Positions 25,495 to 33,975 of a stretch of 64,000 nt of DNA are shown here, in pieces. A program made the translations under genes and the position numbers. The stretch's first letter is position 1. Every line of letters begins with the position of its first letter. The notes under the pieces are model-generated. The model worked only from the letters and a program-made list of their open reading frames with translations, ran no database searches and was not told where the DNA came from. The stretch comes from Streptomyces albipurpureus. GTDB lineage: Bacteria > Actinomycetota > Actinomycetes > Streptomycetales > Streptomycetaceae. The stretch is taken from positions 273,675 to 337,674 of the forward strand of contig NZ_JAMQAW010000010.1 in the NCBI RefSeq assembly GCF_023701525.1, written 5' to 3'.

Positions 25495-26006
25495 GGGGGC
25501 GGGCCCGCCGAGCGGGCCGCTCAGCCGCGCTGCCTCAACGGGCGCCGGACAGATACCGGTCCCGCGCTCTCGCCCATGGACCGGGGGCTGGATGACCGTG
25601 TGCGGAGATTGGGGCGGCTTCGTCGGTCTTCACCGTCTGGCCGTCTTCTTCTTCGTCACCCTCCCGCTGTCTTCCCTTGGTCACCCTCCCGCTGTCTTCT
25701 CTAGGTCACCGCCTCGCTGTCTCACCGCCTCCCACCTCGGCGCCGCCTTCTCGTCGTCGCCGCCGTCTCCTCATACCGCGGGTTCGCTCGTCGGGGGCGG
25801 GGCCGACGCTCAGTCAGCGGTGAGGGCGGCGGAGACGTCCATCGCGGGATCAACGGTGTGGAAGCTCTCTGCCACCCCCGGGGCAACAGCGAGGCGGCGG
25901 TGCCCCGGGGCACCGCCGCCTTATGCCTGTACCAACGCGTCAGCTCCGTGGAAGCGTGCGCTGGACCCTCCAGCCTCCACTGCCGTAAGTCCAGGTCAAC
26001 GGGGGT
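25495..26006. other. Intergenic region with three 25-bp repeats
   Basis: No gene is supported in this 510-bp gap. Three head-to-tail copies with a 25-bp period lie at 25655-25724: two share an identical 20 bases (GTCACCCTCCCGCTGTCTTC, at 25655 and 25680), while the third (25705) is diverged. The terminator at 25892-25921 closes the region. Purpose unknown. Confidence 0.55.
25892..25921. terminator. Strong palindromic terminator
   Basis: A 30-bp perfect palindrome (AGGCGGCGGTGCCCC and its complement) ending in TT on the plus side. It stands 85 bp downstream of the L,D-transpeptidase gene, which reads leftward. Confidence 0.75.
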
Positions 26007-27263
26007 TTAGGCCGCGGAACCGGCCTTCCAGTCGGCCCAGTTCATGTTCCAGCCGTTCAAGCCGTTGTCCGGCTTGATCGTCTTGTCCTTGGAGTTCTTG
26101 ACGATGACGACATCGCCGATGATCGAACCGTCGTAGAACCAGGCACCGGGCTGCTTCGGGTCGTCGGCACCCTGCTTGTCGTTCAGACCGATACAGCCGT
26201 GGCTGGTGTTGCTGTTCCCGAAGACCCCGTCGGCACCCCAGTAGTTACCGTGGATGAAGGTGCCGGAGGTGGACAGCCGCATGGCGTGCGGTACGTCCGT
26301 GATGTCGTACTCGCCCTTGCCGTCGGCGTCCGTGAACCCGACGGTGGCACCGTCCATCCGGGTCTCCTTGAACTTCTCGGAGATCACCATCTGACCGTTG
26401 TACGTGGGAGTGGTCGGGGCGCCCGCGGAGATCGGGATCTCCCGGACGGTCTTGCCGTCCTGGGTCACCGTCATGGTCTTGGTCTTCACATCGACGGTGG
26501 AGACCTGATTGCGGCCGATCTTGAAGGTGACCGTCTTCTGCTGGACGCCCACGACACCGGGCGCACCCTCCACCCCGTCCAGGGCGAGCTTCAGGGTGAC
26601 GGTCGAGCCCTCCTGCCAGTACTGATCGGGACGGAAGTCGATGCGCTGCGAGTTGAACCAGTGACCGACGACCTCCTGACCGCTGGTGGAGGACACGGTG
26701 ATCCCGGCCTGCACGGCCTTGCGGTCGGCGATCGCCTTGTTGAAGTTGATCGAGACCGGCATTCCGACGCCGACGGTGGAACCGTCTTCGGGCGTGAAGT
26801 TGCCGATGAAGCTGTTGCCGGGGGCGACGGTGGTGAAGGAGGCGTTCTCGTGGGCGGTCAGGCCCTTGGCGTCCTTCGCGGTGACGGCGATCTTGTAGGT
26901 GGTGGAACGCTCCAACTGCGCGTCCGGGGCCCAGCTCTTACCGCCCTCGGCCAGCGTCCCCTTGACGGCCTTGCCGCCCTCGCTGGTCATGGTGACCTGG
27001 GTGAGCGTGCCCTCGGCGACGGTGACCTTGGCCGCGTTGTTGATGCTCGCGTTGGTGGCGCCGTTCTTGGGCAGGATGGCGATCTTGGCCTTGGAGGTCT
27101 CTTTCGCCGCCGCCTCGTCCACCTGGGCCTGCGACTTCTTCGAGCTGTCCGAACTGTCCCCGCCCTTGTCCCCGGCATCACTACTGCAGGCCGACAGCAC
27201 CAGCACACCGCTCATCATCGCTGACGCGGCTATAAGACCCTTGCGCCGCCTGCTGTCCGTCAT
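26007..27263 (-). CDS. L,D-transpeptidase lipoprotein
   Basis: A 418-residue exported enzyme that forms or remodels 3-3 peptidoglycan crosslinks. The signal peptide ends at lipobox VLVLSACSS, so it is a lipoprotein; a Ser/Lys-rich linker follows. Two Ig-like domains (about residues 55-250) precede the YkuD catalytic domain, with its HxnSHGCIGL motif: FIHGNYW...SNTSHGCIGLND, catalytic Cys at about 357. Architecture and length match mycobacterial LdtMt2 relatives. The start at 27263 is preferred (GGAG 9 nt upstream); an ATG five codons earlier is also open. Confidence 0.9.
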   Translation of the reverse strand: MTDSRRRKGLIAASAMMSGVLVLSACSSDAGDKGGDSSDSSKKSQAQVDEAAAKETSKAKIAILPKNGATNASINNAAKVTVAEGTLTQVTMTSEGGKAVKGTLAEGGKSWAPDAQLERSTTYKIAVTAKDAKGLTAHENASFTTVAPGNSFIGNFTPEDGSTVGVGMPVSINFNKAIADRKAVQAGITVSSTSGQEVVGHWFNSQRIDFRPDQYWQEGSTVTLKLALDGVEGAPGVVGVQQKTVTFKIGRNQVSTVDVKTKTMTVTQDGKTVREIPISAGAPTTPTYNGQMVISEKFKETRMDGATVGFTDADGKGEYDITDVPHAMRLSTSGTFIHGNYWGADGVFGNSNTSHGCIGLNDKQGADDPKQPGAWFYDGSIIGDVVIVKNSKDKTIKPDNGLNGWNMNWADWKAGSAA

Positions 27264-27531
27264 CACACGCTTCTCCATCGTCCCGTTTTCCCCTGACCGA
27301 ACTACTCAGTTCAACACCTATTTCGGGCTACCCGGTTCCTTTTCCCCCGCGGATGTGGGGAACACCACTCGCCGGATCTCTCCACGGCCGCCCTCCCGGT
27401 GTATCACCATCTTCCCTGGTGGGGTCCCGGCATCCGCGCCTGGGGCTTGAGACTGCCCGGCTTTCCCATGAACCGCTGCTTTCACTAGCATCAGCACATC
27501 CGGCCAACTCAAGCACTCCTCAAGGGAGATC

Positions 27532-27810
27532 GTGTCCGTGTCCGTCGCACGCCGACCGCTTCTGACCGCCGTCACCGCAGGGACGCTTCTCTGTGCGATG
27601 TGGTTCGTTCCGTCAGCGAACGCCACCGCCGACCAGGACGGGACGGAAAGACAGCAATCCACCGCGGGGGCGGGCAGCGAGGAACTCAGGCTCGCCGACA
27701 CCGGCAGCCCTGACACCACTCCGTATCTGATCGGTGGCACAGCGTTCCTGGGTATCGGCGTGGGTTTTGTGACCTACGCCGTGCGCCAGCGCGGTGCCAT
27801 CCCGATGTAG
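27532..27810 (+). CDS. Secreted LAxTG sortase substrate
   Basis: A 92-residue surface protein. A signal peptide (RRPLLTAVTAGTLLCAMWF..PSANATA) leads to a short, Gln/Glu/Gly-rich mature part, then LADTG (residues about 55-59), a hydrophobic span (YLIGGTAFLGIGVGFVTYAV) and a basic tail RQRG. LAxTG is the recognition motif of the class E sortases used in Streptomyces. The mature exposed part is only about 25 residues, which is very small for an anchored protein. GTG 27532 has AAGGGAG just before it. No sortase gene lies nearby. Confidence 0.8.
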   Translation: MSVSVARRPLLTAVTAGTLLCAMWFVPSANATADQDGTERQQSTAGAGSEELRLADTGSPDTTPYLIGGTAFLGIGVGFVTYAVRQRGAIPM

Positions 27811-27864
27811 CGCCCCTCCGCCCCCTCACCAAGGGCCGGTTGGAATCCAGCGCCCGCCCGACCT

Positions 27865-27905
27865 GCCGAGGGCCGTCCCCACCACCAGTGGGGACGGCCC
27901 TCGGC
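27865..27905. terminator. Bidirectional terminator between the LAxTG gene and hutH
   Basis: A perfect 18-bp stem (GCCGAGGGCCGTCCCCAC and its complement) with a five-base loop CACCA, between convergent genes. Confidence 0.85.
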
Positions 27906-27973
27906 CCGTGCTGCGGGTGGCCGCCTCCTGGCCCGGCCAGGCGGTACACCCGGCCCAGATGGGGCGGATGAAC

Positions 27974-29551
27974 TCAGATCAGCGGTCCGGTGACCTCTTC
28001 CACGGCCACGACCAGCTTTCCTTCCCGTACGAACGACTCCGCGGCCGCCAGATCCGGCGCCAAAAAGCGGTCCGGGCCAGGGCCCTGGACCCCTGCGTCC
28101 CGCAGCGCGGCGATGGCGGCGGTCGACGCGGGTGCCGGGGTCAGACCGTGGCGCAGTTCGATGGCGCGGGTCGCCGTGTAGAGCTCGACGGCGATGATCC
28201 GGCCCAAGGCGTCGACCGCGGTGCGCAGTTTGCGGGCGGCCGACCACCCCATCGACACATGGTCCTCCTGCATCGCGGAGGACGGGATCGAGTCGACGGA
28301 CGCCGGCACCGCGAGTCGCTTCATCTCGCTGACCAGGGCGGCCTGGGTGTACTGAGCGATCATCAGGCCCGAGTCCACGCCCGCGTCATCCGCGAGGAAG
28401 GGGGGGAGGCCGTGGTTGCGGTTCTTGTCCAGCAGCCGGTCGGTGCGGCGCTCCGCGATGGAGCCGAGGTCGGCGGCGGCGATGGCCAGGAAGTCGAGGA
28501 CATAAGCGACCGGAGCGCCATGGAAGTTGCCGTTGGACTCGACTCGACCGCCTTCGCCGCCCGACCCGTCGGGATTGGTTTCCGGCAGCACCACGGGGTT
28601 GTCCACGGCAGCGGCCAGCTCGCGTTCGGCGACCACCAGGGCGTAGGAGACGGTGTCTCGACCCGCGCCGGCGACCTGGGGAGCGCAGCGCACGGAGTAG
28701 GCGTCCTGGACGCGGGGGGCCTCGTCCTGCTGGAAGTGGCCGGTGAGTCCGGAGCCCTTGAGTACGGCGGCCATCTGGGCGGCGGAGACGCTCTGGCCGG
28801 GGTGGGGACGGATGGCGTGCAGTTCAGGGGCCAGGACCTTGGCGGTACCCAGGAGCGCTTCCAGTGAGAGGGCGGCGGTGATGTCGGCCGAGGTGTAGAG
28901 CCGCTGGAGGTCGGCGATCGCCATGATCAGCATGCCGAGCATGCCATCGGTGCCGTTGAGGAGGGCCAGCCCCTCCTTCTCCCGTAGTTCCACGGGTGTG
29001 ATGCCGTGCGCCGCGAGGAGTTCGGCCGCTGGGCGTACCTGGCCGTCGGGGCCCTCGGCGTCACCCTCGCCCATGAGGGTCAGTGCGCAGTGGGAGAGCG
29101 GGGCGAGGTCCCCGGAGCAGCCGAGGGAGCCGTACTCATGGACGATGGGGGTGATCCGGGCGTTCAGCAGTTCGGCCATGGTCAGCGCGGTTTCGGGGCG
29201 TACGCCGGTGTGTCCGGAGCAGAGGGTCTTCAGCCGCAGGAACATCAGCGCCCGCACGACTTCGCGCTCGACGCGCGGTCCCATCCCGGCGGCATGGGAG
29301 CGGACGATGTTGCGCTGGAGGCGCGCCCGTAGGTCAGGGCCGATGTGGCGGGTGGCGAGCGCGCCGAAGCCGGTGGAGACGCCGTAGACGGGTTCGGGCC
29401 TGGCGGCCAGGTCGTCCACGATCGCGCGGGCGACGGCGAGCGCGTCGAGGGCGCCGGCGGAAATCTCGACCCGGGCGTCCGCGCGGGCGACGGCGATGAC
29501 GTCGTCGACGGTGACACCGGACGTTCCCACCACAACGGTTTGCATATTCAT
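27974..29551 (-). CDS. hutH: Histidine ammonia-lyase
   Basis: A 525-residue lyase that converts histidine to urocanate, the first step of histidine use. The MIO cofactor motif reads GSLGCSGDLAPLSH, so the tripeptide is Cys-Ser-Gly instead of the more common Ala-Ser-Gly; as I recall, the S. griseus enzyme shares this, so it is not a defect. The active-site segments YGVSTGFGALATR and LLTNGTD-like LLNGTDGM are present. The start MNMQTVVVG fits known Streptomyces HutH. The other hut genes are not in the window. The 130 bp upstream is AT-rich with a repeated TGCAATGCAAT, a candidate control site. Confidence 0.94.
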   Translation of the reverse strand: MNMQTVVVGTSGVTVDDVIAVARADARVEISAGALDALAVARAIVDDLAARPEPVYGVSTGFGALATRHIGPDLRARLQRNIVRSHAAGMGPRVEREVVRALMFLRLKTLCSGHTGVRPETALTMAELLNARITPIVHEYGSLGCSGDLAPLSHCALTLMGEGDAEGPDGQVRPAAELLAAHGITPVELREKEGLALLNGTDGMLGMLIMAIADLQRLYTSADITAALSLEALLGTAKVLAPELHAIRPHPGQSVSAAQMAAVLKGSGLTGHFQQDEAPRVQDAYSVRCAPQVAGAGRDTVSYALVVAERELAAAVDNPVVLPETNPDGSGGEGGRVESNGNFHGAPVAYVLDFLAIAAADLGSIAERRTDRLLDKNRNHGLPPFLADDAGVDSGLMIAQYTQAALVSEMKRLAVPASVDSIPSSAMQEDHVSMGWSAARKLRTAVDALGRIIAVELYTATRAIELRHGLTPAPASTAAIAALRDAGVQGPGPDRFLAPDLAAAESFVREGKLVVAVEEVTGPLI

Positions 29552-29689
29552 ATTCAGCAGCCTACGTATTGCATTGCATTATGTCATCAGTGCTGGGGGA
29601 CGTCTCTTGCGTCCGGCCGAAACACGGGAGCCGCGGGGCGGCCGACGCGCGACCGGTGTCCGCCCGGTCCCAGGCGAGGCCCTGGAGTC

Positions 29690-31411
29690 TCAGGGCTCAC
29701 TCCAGGGTTCGTGGGCGTCGTCCGGTGACATGCCGCGGAAGCGGCGGCGTTCCGGCTGGTGCTGGGGGCGTGGCGGGGTGTCCGCGAGTTGCAGCACATG
29801 GCCGTCACGGCCCGCCACGACGGGCTTCGGGGAGCGGGCGGCCTTCGCCCGGTACTGCGCGGCGTCGGCGAGCCGAAAGAGCCTGCGGGCACTGCGCACC
29901 TGGCCGATCGGGTCGCCCGTTGAGGCGACTCCGCAGGCCACGCCCTCACCCAGGTCCATATCCGCGGCACGTACGCAGAGTTCGCCGGCGACCCGTACGA
30001 CCTCATCGGCCGAAGGGCCAACCGACACAAGACAGAACTCGTCCCCGCCGAGGCGGGCCACCAGCGCGCCCGGGAGCAGCGCACCGCAGAGGGAGAGCAC
30101 CGAGCCGAACCGTTCCAGCAGACGGTCGCCCACGGCATGGCCGAGGGTGTCGTTCACCTGCTTGAGGCCGTTGAGATCGCAGACGACCAGACTGACGACG
30201 GAGCCGTCCTCACGGTGCCGCTCCAGCGCCTCGTCGAGCCTGGTGTCGACGGCACGACGGTTGGCCAGGCCCGTGAGCGGGTCGGTGAAGGCCAGTCTGC
30301 GGACCTCTTCCAGGCGTTCGGTCTGAGCGATGCCCGAGGCGATGACGGAGGCGAGCACCGTGGCGAAGTCGGCGTCCTCCCGGTCGAAGACGGGAGCGCC
30401 GAGCGGCCGGGCGACATACAACTCGCCCCATGCGCGGCCGTGCAGAACGATCGGGGCCACCACACAGCAGCCGCGCCGGCGCCGGCGCAGGGCGGCCACC
30501 CGGGCCTGGGGACCGGTGGGTCCTGGCGGTAGCGACGGGTGCCGGTAGCCGCGTGCGGCCAACTGCCGGCGCTGTCCCGGCTCAGCGGCCAGCGGGGGAT
30601 GGCGGTCCGCCTCCGGTGCCGCCCCGGCCTCGGACCCTGCGCCACCATCCCATGGCGGTGGCTCGGACCCTTCGGCGAGCGCCAGGTCCCTGGGCGCGAA
30701 GGGGTCGGCCCTCAGCTCGTGCCCCGGCCACAGCGGCCCTGTCGCGGCCCCTTCGGCCGGGCCGGGCCCGCTCTTCCTGAGCAGGTCCGCTGGGCGCGCT
30801 TCACCCAGGTCGGCGGCATGGTCAGCAGCGTGGAGCGGGCCCGGCCCGCTCCCCCGACCCTGGCCCCTGCCACGACCCTGACCCTGACCCTGGTCCTGAC
30901 CCTGGCCCTGGCCCTGGTCCCGGTCCCGGTCCTGGCCAACCACGAGGGGCTCACCCGCATCATCTGTCCGGGCACCAGCACCAGCACCGGCATCGGCATC
31001 GGCATCGGGGGGATCGCTCTCGCCACCCTCCGCCCACCCCGGCCGATGTGGCTCAAACTCCTCACCCGGCTCCGGCAGCAGCGGACCGTCCACCGACTCC
31101 ACCCACGCATCCGGTTCACCACCCCCGGCCCATCGCTCATGAAGAAACTCGGTGATCTCCGGGAAGCGGTTCACGGGGTAGGTCTCAGCCTCCGGGAACT
31201 CCTCCTCATCGGGTGCGCGGTCCCCCGCGTTCACCAACACCCGTAGCCGCCCGCGGTCTCGCTCCCACACGGAGAGCGCCGCGAAGGAGCCGGCCAGCGC
31301 GGAGCACGCGCCCACTGCCGCCGCCCGCCAGGACTCACGCGGAGTATGCGCCGCAGCCATTGCCTGCGCCAGCGCCACCACAGCCCGCAACTGCCGATCC
31401 TCAGCCATCAC
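29690..31411 (-). CDS. GAF-GGDEF protein, probable diguanylate cyclase, with a large low-complexity insert
   Basis: A 573-residue protein. A GAF-like domain starts at residues about 8-95 and appears to resume at about 309-370 (CCVVAPIVLHGRAWGELYVAR), with roughly 210 residues of Pro/Gly/Gln/Asp-rich sequence between, including a run of DQGQGQ repeats at 160-192. The GGDEF domain follows: FTDPLTGLANRR, CDLNGLKQVNDTLGH, and RLGGDEF at 453-459, all intact, so synthesis of cyclic di-GMP is likely. No RxxD inhibitory site precedes GGDEF (LPGA there). It is probably cytoplasmic, with no transmembrane segment. Confidence 0.88.
   Translation of the reverse strand: MMAEDRQLRAVVALAQAMAAAHTPRESWRAAAVGACSALAGSFAALSVWERDRGRLRVLVNAGDRAPDEEEFPEAETYPVNRFPEITEFLHERWAGGGEPDAWVESVDGPLLPEPGEEFEPHRPGWAEGGESDPPDADADAGAGAGARTDDAGEPLVVGQDRDRDQGQGQGQDQGQGQGRGRGQGRGSGPGPLHAADHAADLGEARPADLLRKSGPGPAEGAATGPLWPGHELRADPFAPRDLALAEGSEPPPWDGGAGSEAGAAPEADRHPPLAAEPGQRRQLAARGYRHPSLPPGPTGPQARVAALRRRRRGCCVVAPIVLHGRAWGELYVARPLGAPVFDREDADFATVLASVIASGIAQTERLEEVRRLAFTDPLTGLANRRAVDTRLDEALERHREDGSVVSLVVCDLNGLKQVNDTLGHAVGDRLLERFGSVLSLCGALLPGALVARLGGDEFCLVSVGPSADEVVRVAGELCVRAADMDLGEGVACGVASTGDPIGQVRSARRLFRLADAAQYRAKAARSPKPVVAGRDGHVLQLADTPPRPQHQPERRRFRGMSPDDAHEPWSEP
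30836..30934. repeat. Six-base tandem repeat tract inside the GGDEF gene
   Basis: About 100 bp of degenerate CCCTGA/CCCTGG/CCCGGT hexamers (plus-strand reading), which give alternating Gln, Gly, Asp and Arg in the protein. Such tracts expand and contract by slippage, but a six-base unit keeps the frame. Confidence 0.8.
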
Positions 31412-31480
31412 CCCAGCTTAGGGAGGTTTGGCTGGAATTGATCGGTGGCAGTGACTGACGGTTTGCGTGATCACCCAGAG

Positions 31481-32275
31481 TCACACTCCGGGCCACTCCG
31501 GCTTCCGCTTCTCGTTGAAGGCGGCAACGCCCTCGGCCCTGTCCCCGGAGAAGGCGACCGTGCGCCAGGCCGCTTCCTCCACCTCAAGTCCGGCCCGCAG
31601 GTCAAGACCCTGCCCCAGCCGCATCGCCTTCTTGGCGGCTCGCAATCCGACGGGGGAATTCGCGGCGATACGGGCCGCGAGTTCCAGGGCACCCGTCCGA
31701 GCGTCCTCGACCAACTGGTCGACGAGCCCGAGACCCAACGCCTCCTCGGCCGCCACCCGGCGCGCCGTGAACACCAACTCCGCGGCGCGGGCCGCCCCCA
31801 CTCGGCGAGGCAGCAGTTGGGTACCACCACCACCGGGAATGACACCGACCGACACTTCGGGCAGACCCACCACCGCGGTGGCGTCGGCGACGATCAGATC
31901 GCAGGCCAGCGCCAACTCATAGCCACCCCCGAGGGCGAACCCGTGCACGGCGGCGACGGTGGGCATGGGCAGTTCCAGGACACCGGTGTACGCGGCCCGC
32001 GAAGTGGGGCGCTGTCGCCGCAGATCAGCATCGGTGAAGGAGTTGCGCTCCTTCAGATCCGCGCCGACACAGAAGGCCCGCTCATGGGAGGAGGTGACGA
32101 CGGTGACACGTACCTCGGGGTCGGCGGCGAGCGAGTCGCAGGCCGCGGCGATGGAGCGGGCCATGGCGCTGGAGACGGCGTTCATCGCCGCAGGGCGATC
32201 GAGGACGAGTTCAGCGACCCGGCCATGGTCGCGGACGACGACGAAGTCACCGAAGCGCTGCTCAGCGTCGGACAT
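31481..32275 (-). CDS. Enoyl-CoA hydratase/isomerase (crotonase family)
   Basis: A 264-residue crotonase. The oxyanion-hole segments (VSSAMARSIA and VHGFALGGGYELALACD) and both glutamates expected for a hydratase are visible: Glu in LGGGYEL and Glu in VGLPEVSVGVIPGGGGTQLLPRRVG. It is therefore probably a true hydratase acting on short or medium enoyl-CoAs in beta-oxidation or degradation of branched acids. It is monocistronic between the GGDEF and cyclase genes. Confidence 0.9.
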   Translation of the reverse strand: MSDAEQRFGDFVVVRDHGRVAELVLDRPAAMNAVSSAMARSIAAACDSLAADPEVRVTVVTSSHERAFCVGADLKERNSFTDADLRRQRPTSRAAYTGVLELPMPTVAAVHGFALGGGYELALACDLIVADATAVVGLPEVSVGVIPGGGGTQLLPRRVGAARAAELVFTARRVAAEEALGLGLVDQLVEDARTGALELAARIAANSPVGLRAAKKAMRLGQGLDLRAGLEVEEAAWRTVAFSGDRAEGVAAFNEKRKPEWPGV

Positions 32276-32674
32276 GGGACACCCTCCCGGTTAACGTTGG
32301 TTCACCGGATCATAGGCGCAGCAAGCCCAGCCCCCTGGGGTCTGCCGTTTGGATCAGGCGAGCCCGGCAAGATCCAAACGAGAGGCCCCAGGCGCCCAGA
32401 GCACCTCCGGCTCCCTCGCACCACGGCGGTACACACCAGTTCGCAACGGCTTGCGCGGCGGCTCGGGTCCGACGAGCTCGCAGCGGCCTGCTTCACCCGA
32501 CTCGATCAGGAGGCTGGAGCGTTACCCCTGGGACCCGGCACCCCACACACCACGGCGCCGATCCCCCGCGGCCCGTTCGGCACCGGCGGCACAACCCACG
32601 TACGGGCAGCATCCGCCAGCGGTTGAACAGGTCCACCGCGCCCCGGATCGGGCTCGTCCGATGAACCCCCGGGG
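32276..32674. terminator. Long inverted repeat and non-coding DNA downstream of the cyclase gene
   Basis: A near-perfect inverted repeat at 32334-32392: outer arms CCTGGGG/CCCCAGG and inner arms CGTTTGGATC/GATCCAAACG, with a 15-base loop. It could end cyclase transcription (leftward) before the crotonase promoter. The remaining 280 bp to 32674 show no gene. Confidence 0.55.
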
Positions 32675-33850
32675 TCAGGGGCGGCGGGTCAGCAGCCAGG
32701 GTTCCACCACGCCCAGTCCTCGGACCGGCCGCTGCCACATCGGCTGGAGCGCGAAGCGGTACGACGGAGGGATCTCGCCCTCCTTCTCCGCCGTCGCCGC
32801 CGCCTCCGCCGCCTGCGCCTCCGAAGCGGGCGCGTCTCCCGTACGGATCAGGCCTTCGGCGAACGCCCCGTCCACCAGGACGGCGTCCTTCGGCGCTATC
32901 GACGTCAGCCGACTGGCCAAGTTCACCGTCGTACCGAAGACATCGCCCATGCGCGTGGTCACCGTGCCGAAGGCGATCCCCACCCGGAGCGCGGGCATGG
33001 TGTCGTCCTGGTTCATCGCGTCGATCAGCCGGAGGGCTATCTCCGAGGCCGTCCTGGCGTCGTCGGCCGCGAAGAGAACCTCATCGCCGAGCGTCTTGAT
33101 CAACCGTCCGCCGTGTGCGGCCACCAGATCCGCCGCGGTGGTCTCGAACGACTCGACCAGTTCGCCCAGTTCCTCTTCCTCAAGCCGCCGGGTGAGCCGG
33201 GTGAAGCCCACCAGGTCGGCGAATCCCACGGCGAGACGACGGTCGACCATCTCCTCGTCGTCCGCTGCCTGGACGACCCGTCCGGTGGCTGCTGCCAACT
33301 GCCGCCGCCAGACGTAGATCAGAAACTCCTCCAGCTCCGGCAGCAGCAGTTCGACCAGCGGATAGGTGACCTCGGTACGGGTCATGCCCGGCTCGGGAGG
33401 CTCGGTCAGCCCCTCCAGGAAGGAGTCGATCTGCCACTCCGCCAGCCGCGCGGTCGTCTGCCCGGTGGAGCGCGCCACCTGGATCGCCATCGGCTCACTC
33501 AGCAGCCCGGCCTCCACCAGACCCGCGAGCCTGCGCAGCGCCAGGACGTCGGCCTCGGTGAGCGCCTTCGCCTGACCGATGTCCGCGAACCCCATGGCCC
33601 GCCAGAAACGGGAGGCCAGCTCCATGGAGACGCCCGCGGTCCGGGCGGCCTGGAAGGGGGTGTAGCGACGCTCGGCGCCGAGGATCAGCTGTTCCAGCCG
33701 AATGGCCAAGGGGTCGTCGGTCGGCTCCGCCGTGTGGTCGACGGCATGGTGGGGCGTCGGATGAGCGGCCCCGGTGCCAGCGGCACCGCGGGAGCCGGCG
33801 GACCCGTCCGACGCGTCCGCGCCGGAAGTGGTGTCGTCGACGGTCACCAC
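32675..33850 (-). CDS. cya: Class III adenylate cyclase with N-terminal regulatory domain
   Basis: A 391-residue cyclase making cAMP. The N-terminal part (about residues 48-180) is helical with a MerR-like segment (RYTPFQAARTAGVSMELASR), like the regulatory domain of the M. tuberculosis pH-sensing cyclase Rv1264. The catalytic domain begins FADLVGFTRL, with metal Asp at about 212 and the second metal Asp in IKTLGDEVLFAA. It starts at tandem GTG codons behind AGGAGGCGG. Position and architecture agree with the known Streptomyces cAMP cyclase gene that affects germination. Confidence 0.9.
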   Translation of the reverse strand: MVTVDDTTSGADASDGSAGSRGAAGTGAAHPTPHHAVDHTAEPTDDPLAIRLEQLILGAERRYTPFQAARTAGVSMELASRFWRAMGFADIGQAKALTEADVLALRRLAGLVEAGLLSEPMAIQVARSTGQTTARLAEWQIDSFLEGLTEPPEPGMTRTEVTYPLVELLLPELEEFLIYVWRRQLAAATGRVVQAADDEEMVDRRLAVGFADLVGFTRLTRRLEEEELGELVESFETTAADLVAAHGGRLIKTLGDEVLFAADDARTASEIALRLIDAMNQDDTMPALRVGIAFGTVTTRMGDVFGTTVNLASRLTSIAPKDAVLVDGAFAEGLIRTGDAPASEAQAAEAAATAEKEGEIPPSYRFALQPMWQRPVRGLGVVEPWLLTRRP

Positions 33851-33975
33851 CCGCCTCCTGCCCGTTCCCTGCGCACTGCCCTGCCGGTCTGTCGCTCGAT
33901 CGCCTCAACGATACGGCAGGTGTGCCCTGGCTCACGTGCCAGTCGCCCTACCCATTCACCCGCTAGCACGGAAGA

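Noticed and set aside
25655..25724. A CRISPR array from short regular repeats
   Set aside because: The repeats are contiguous (25-bp period, no unique spacers of fixed length) and there are only three; no cas gene is present.
28000..29551. HutH with a broken MIO motif
   Set aside because: Cys-Ser-Gly in place of Ala-Ser-Gly is known from Streptomyces histidases, so it is taken as a natural variant.
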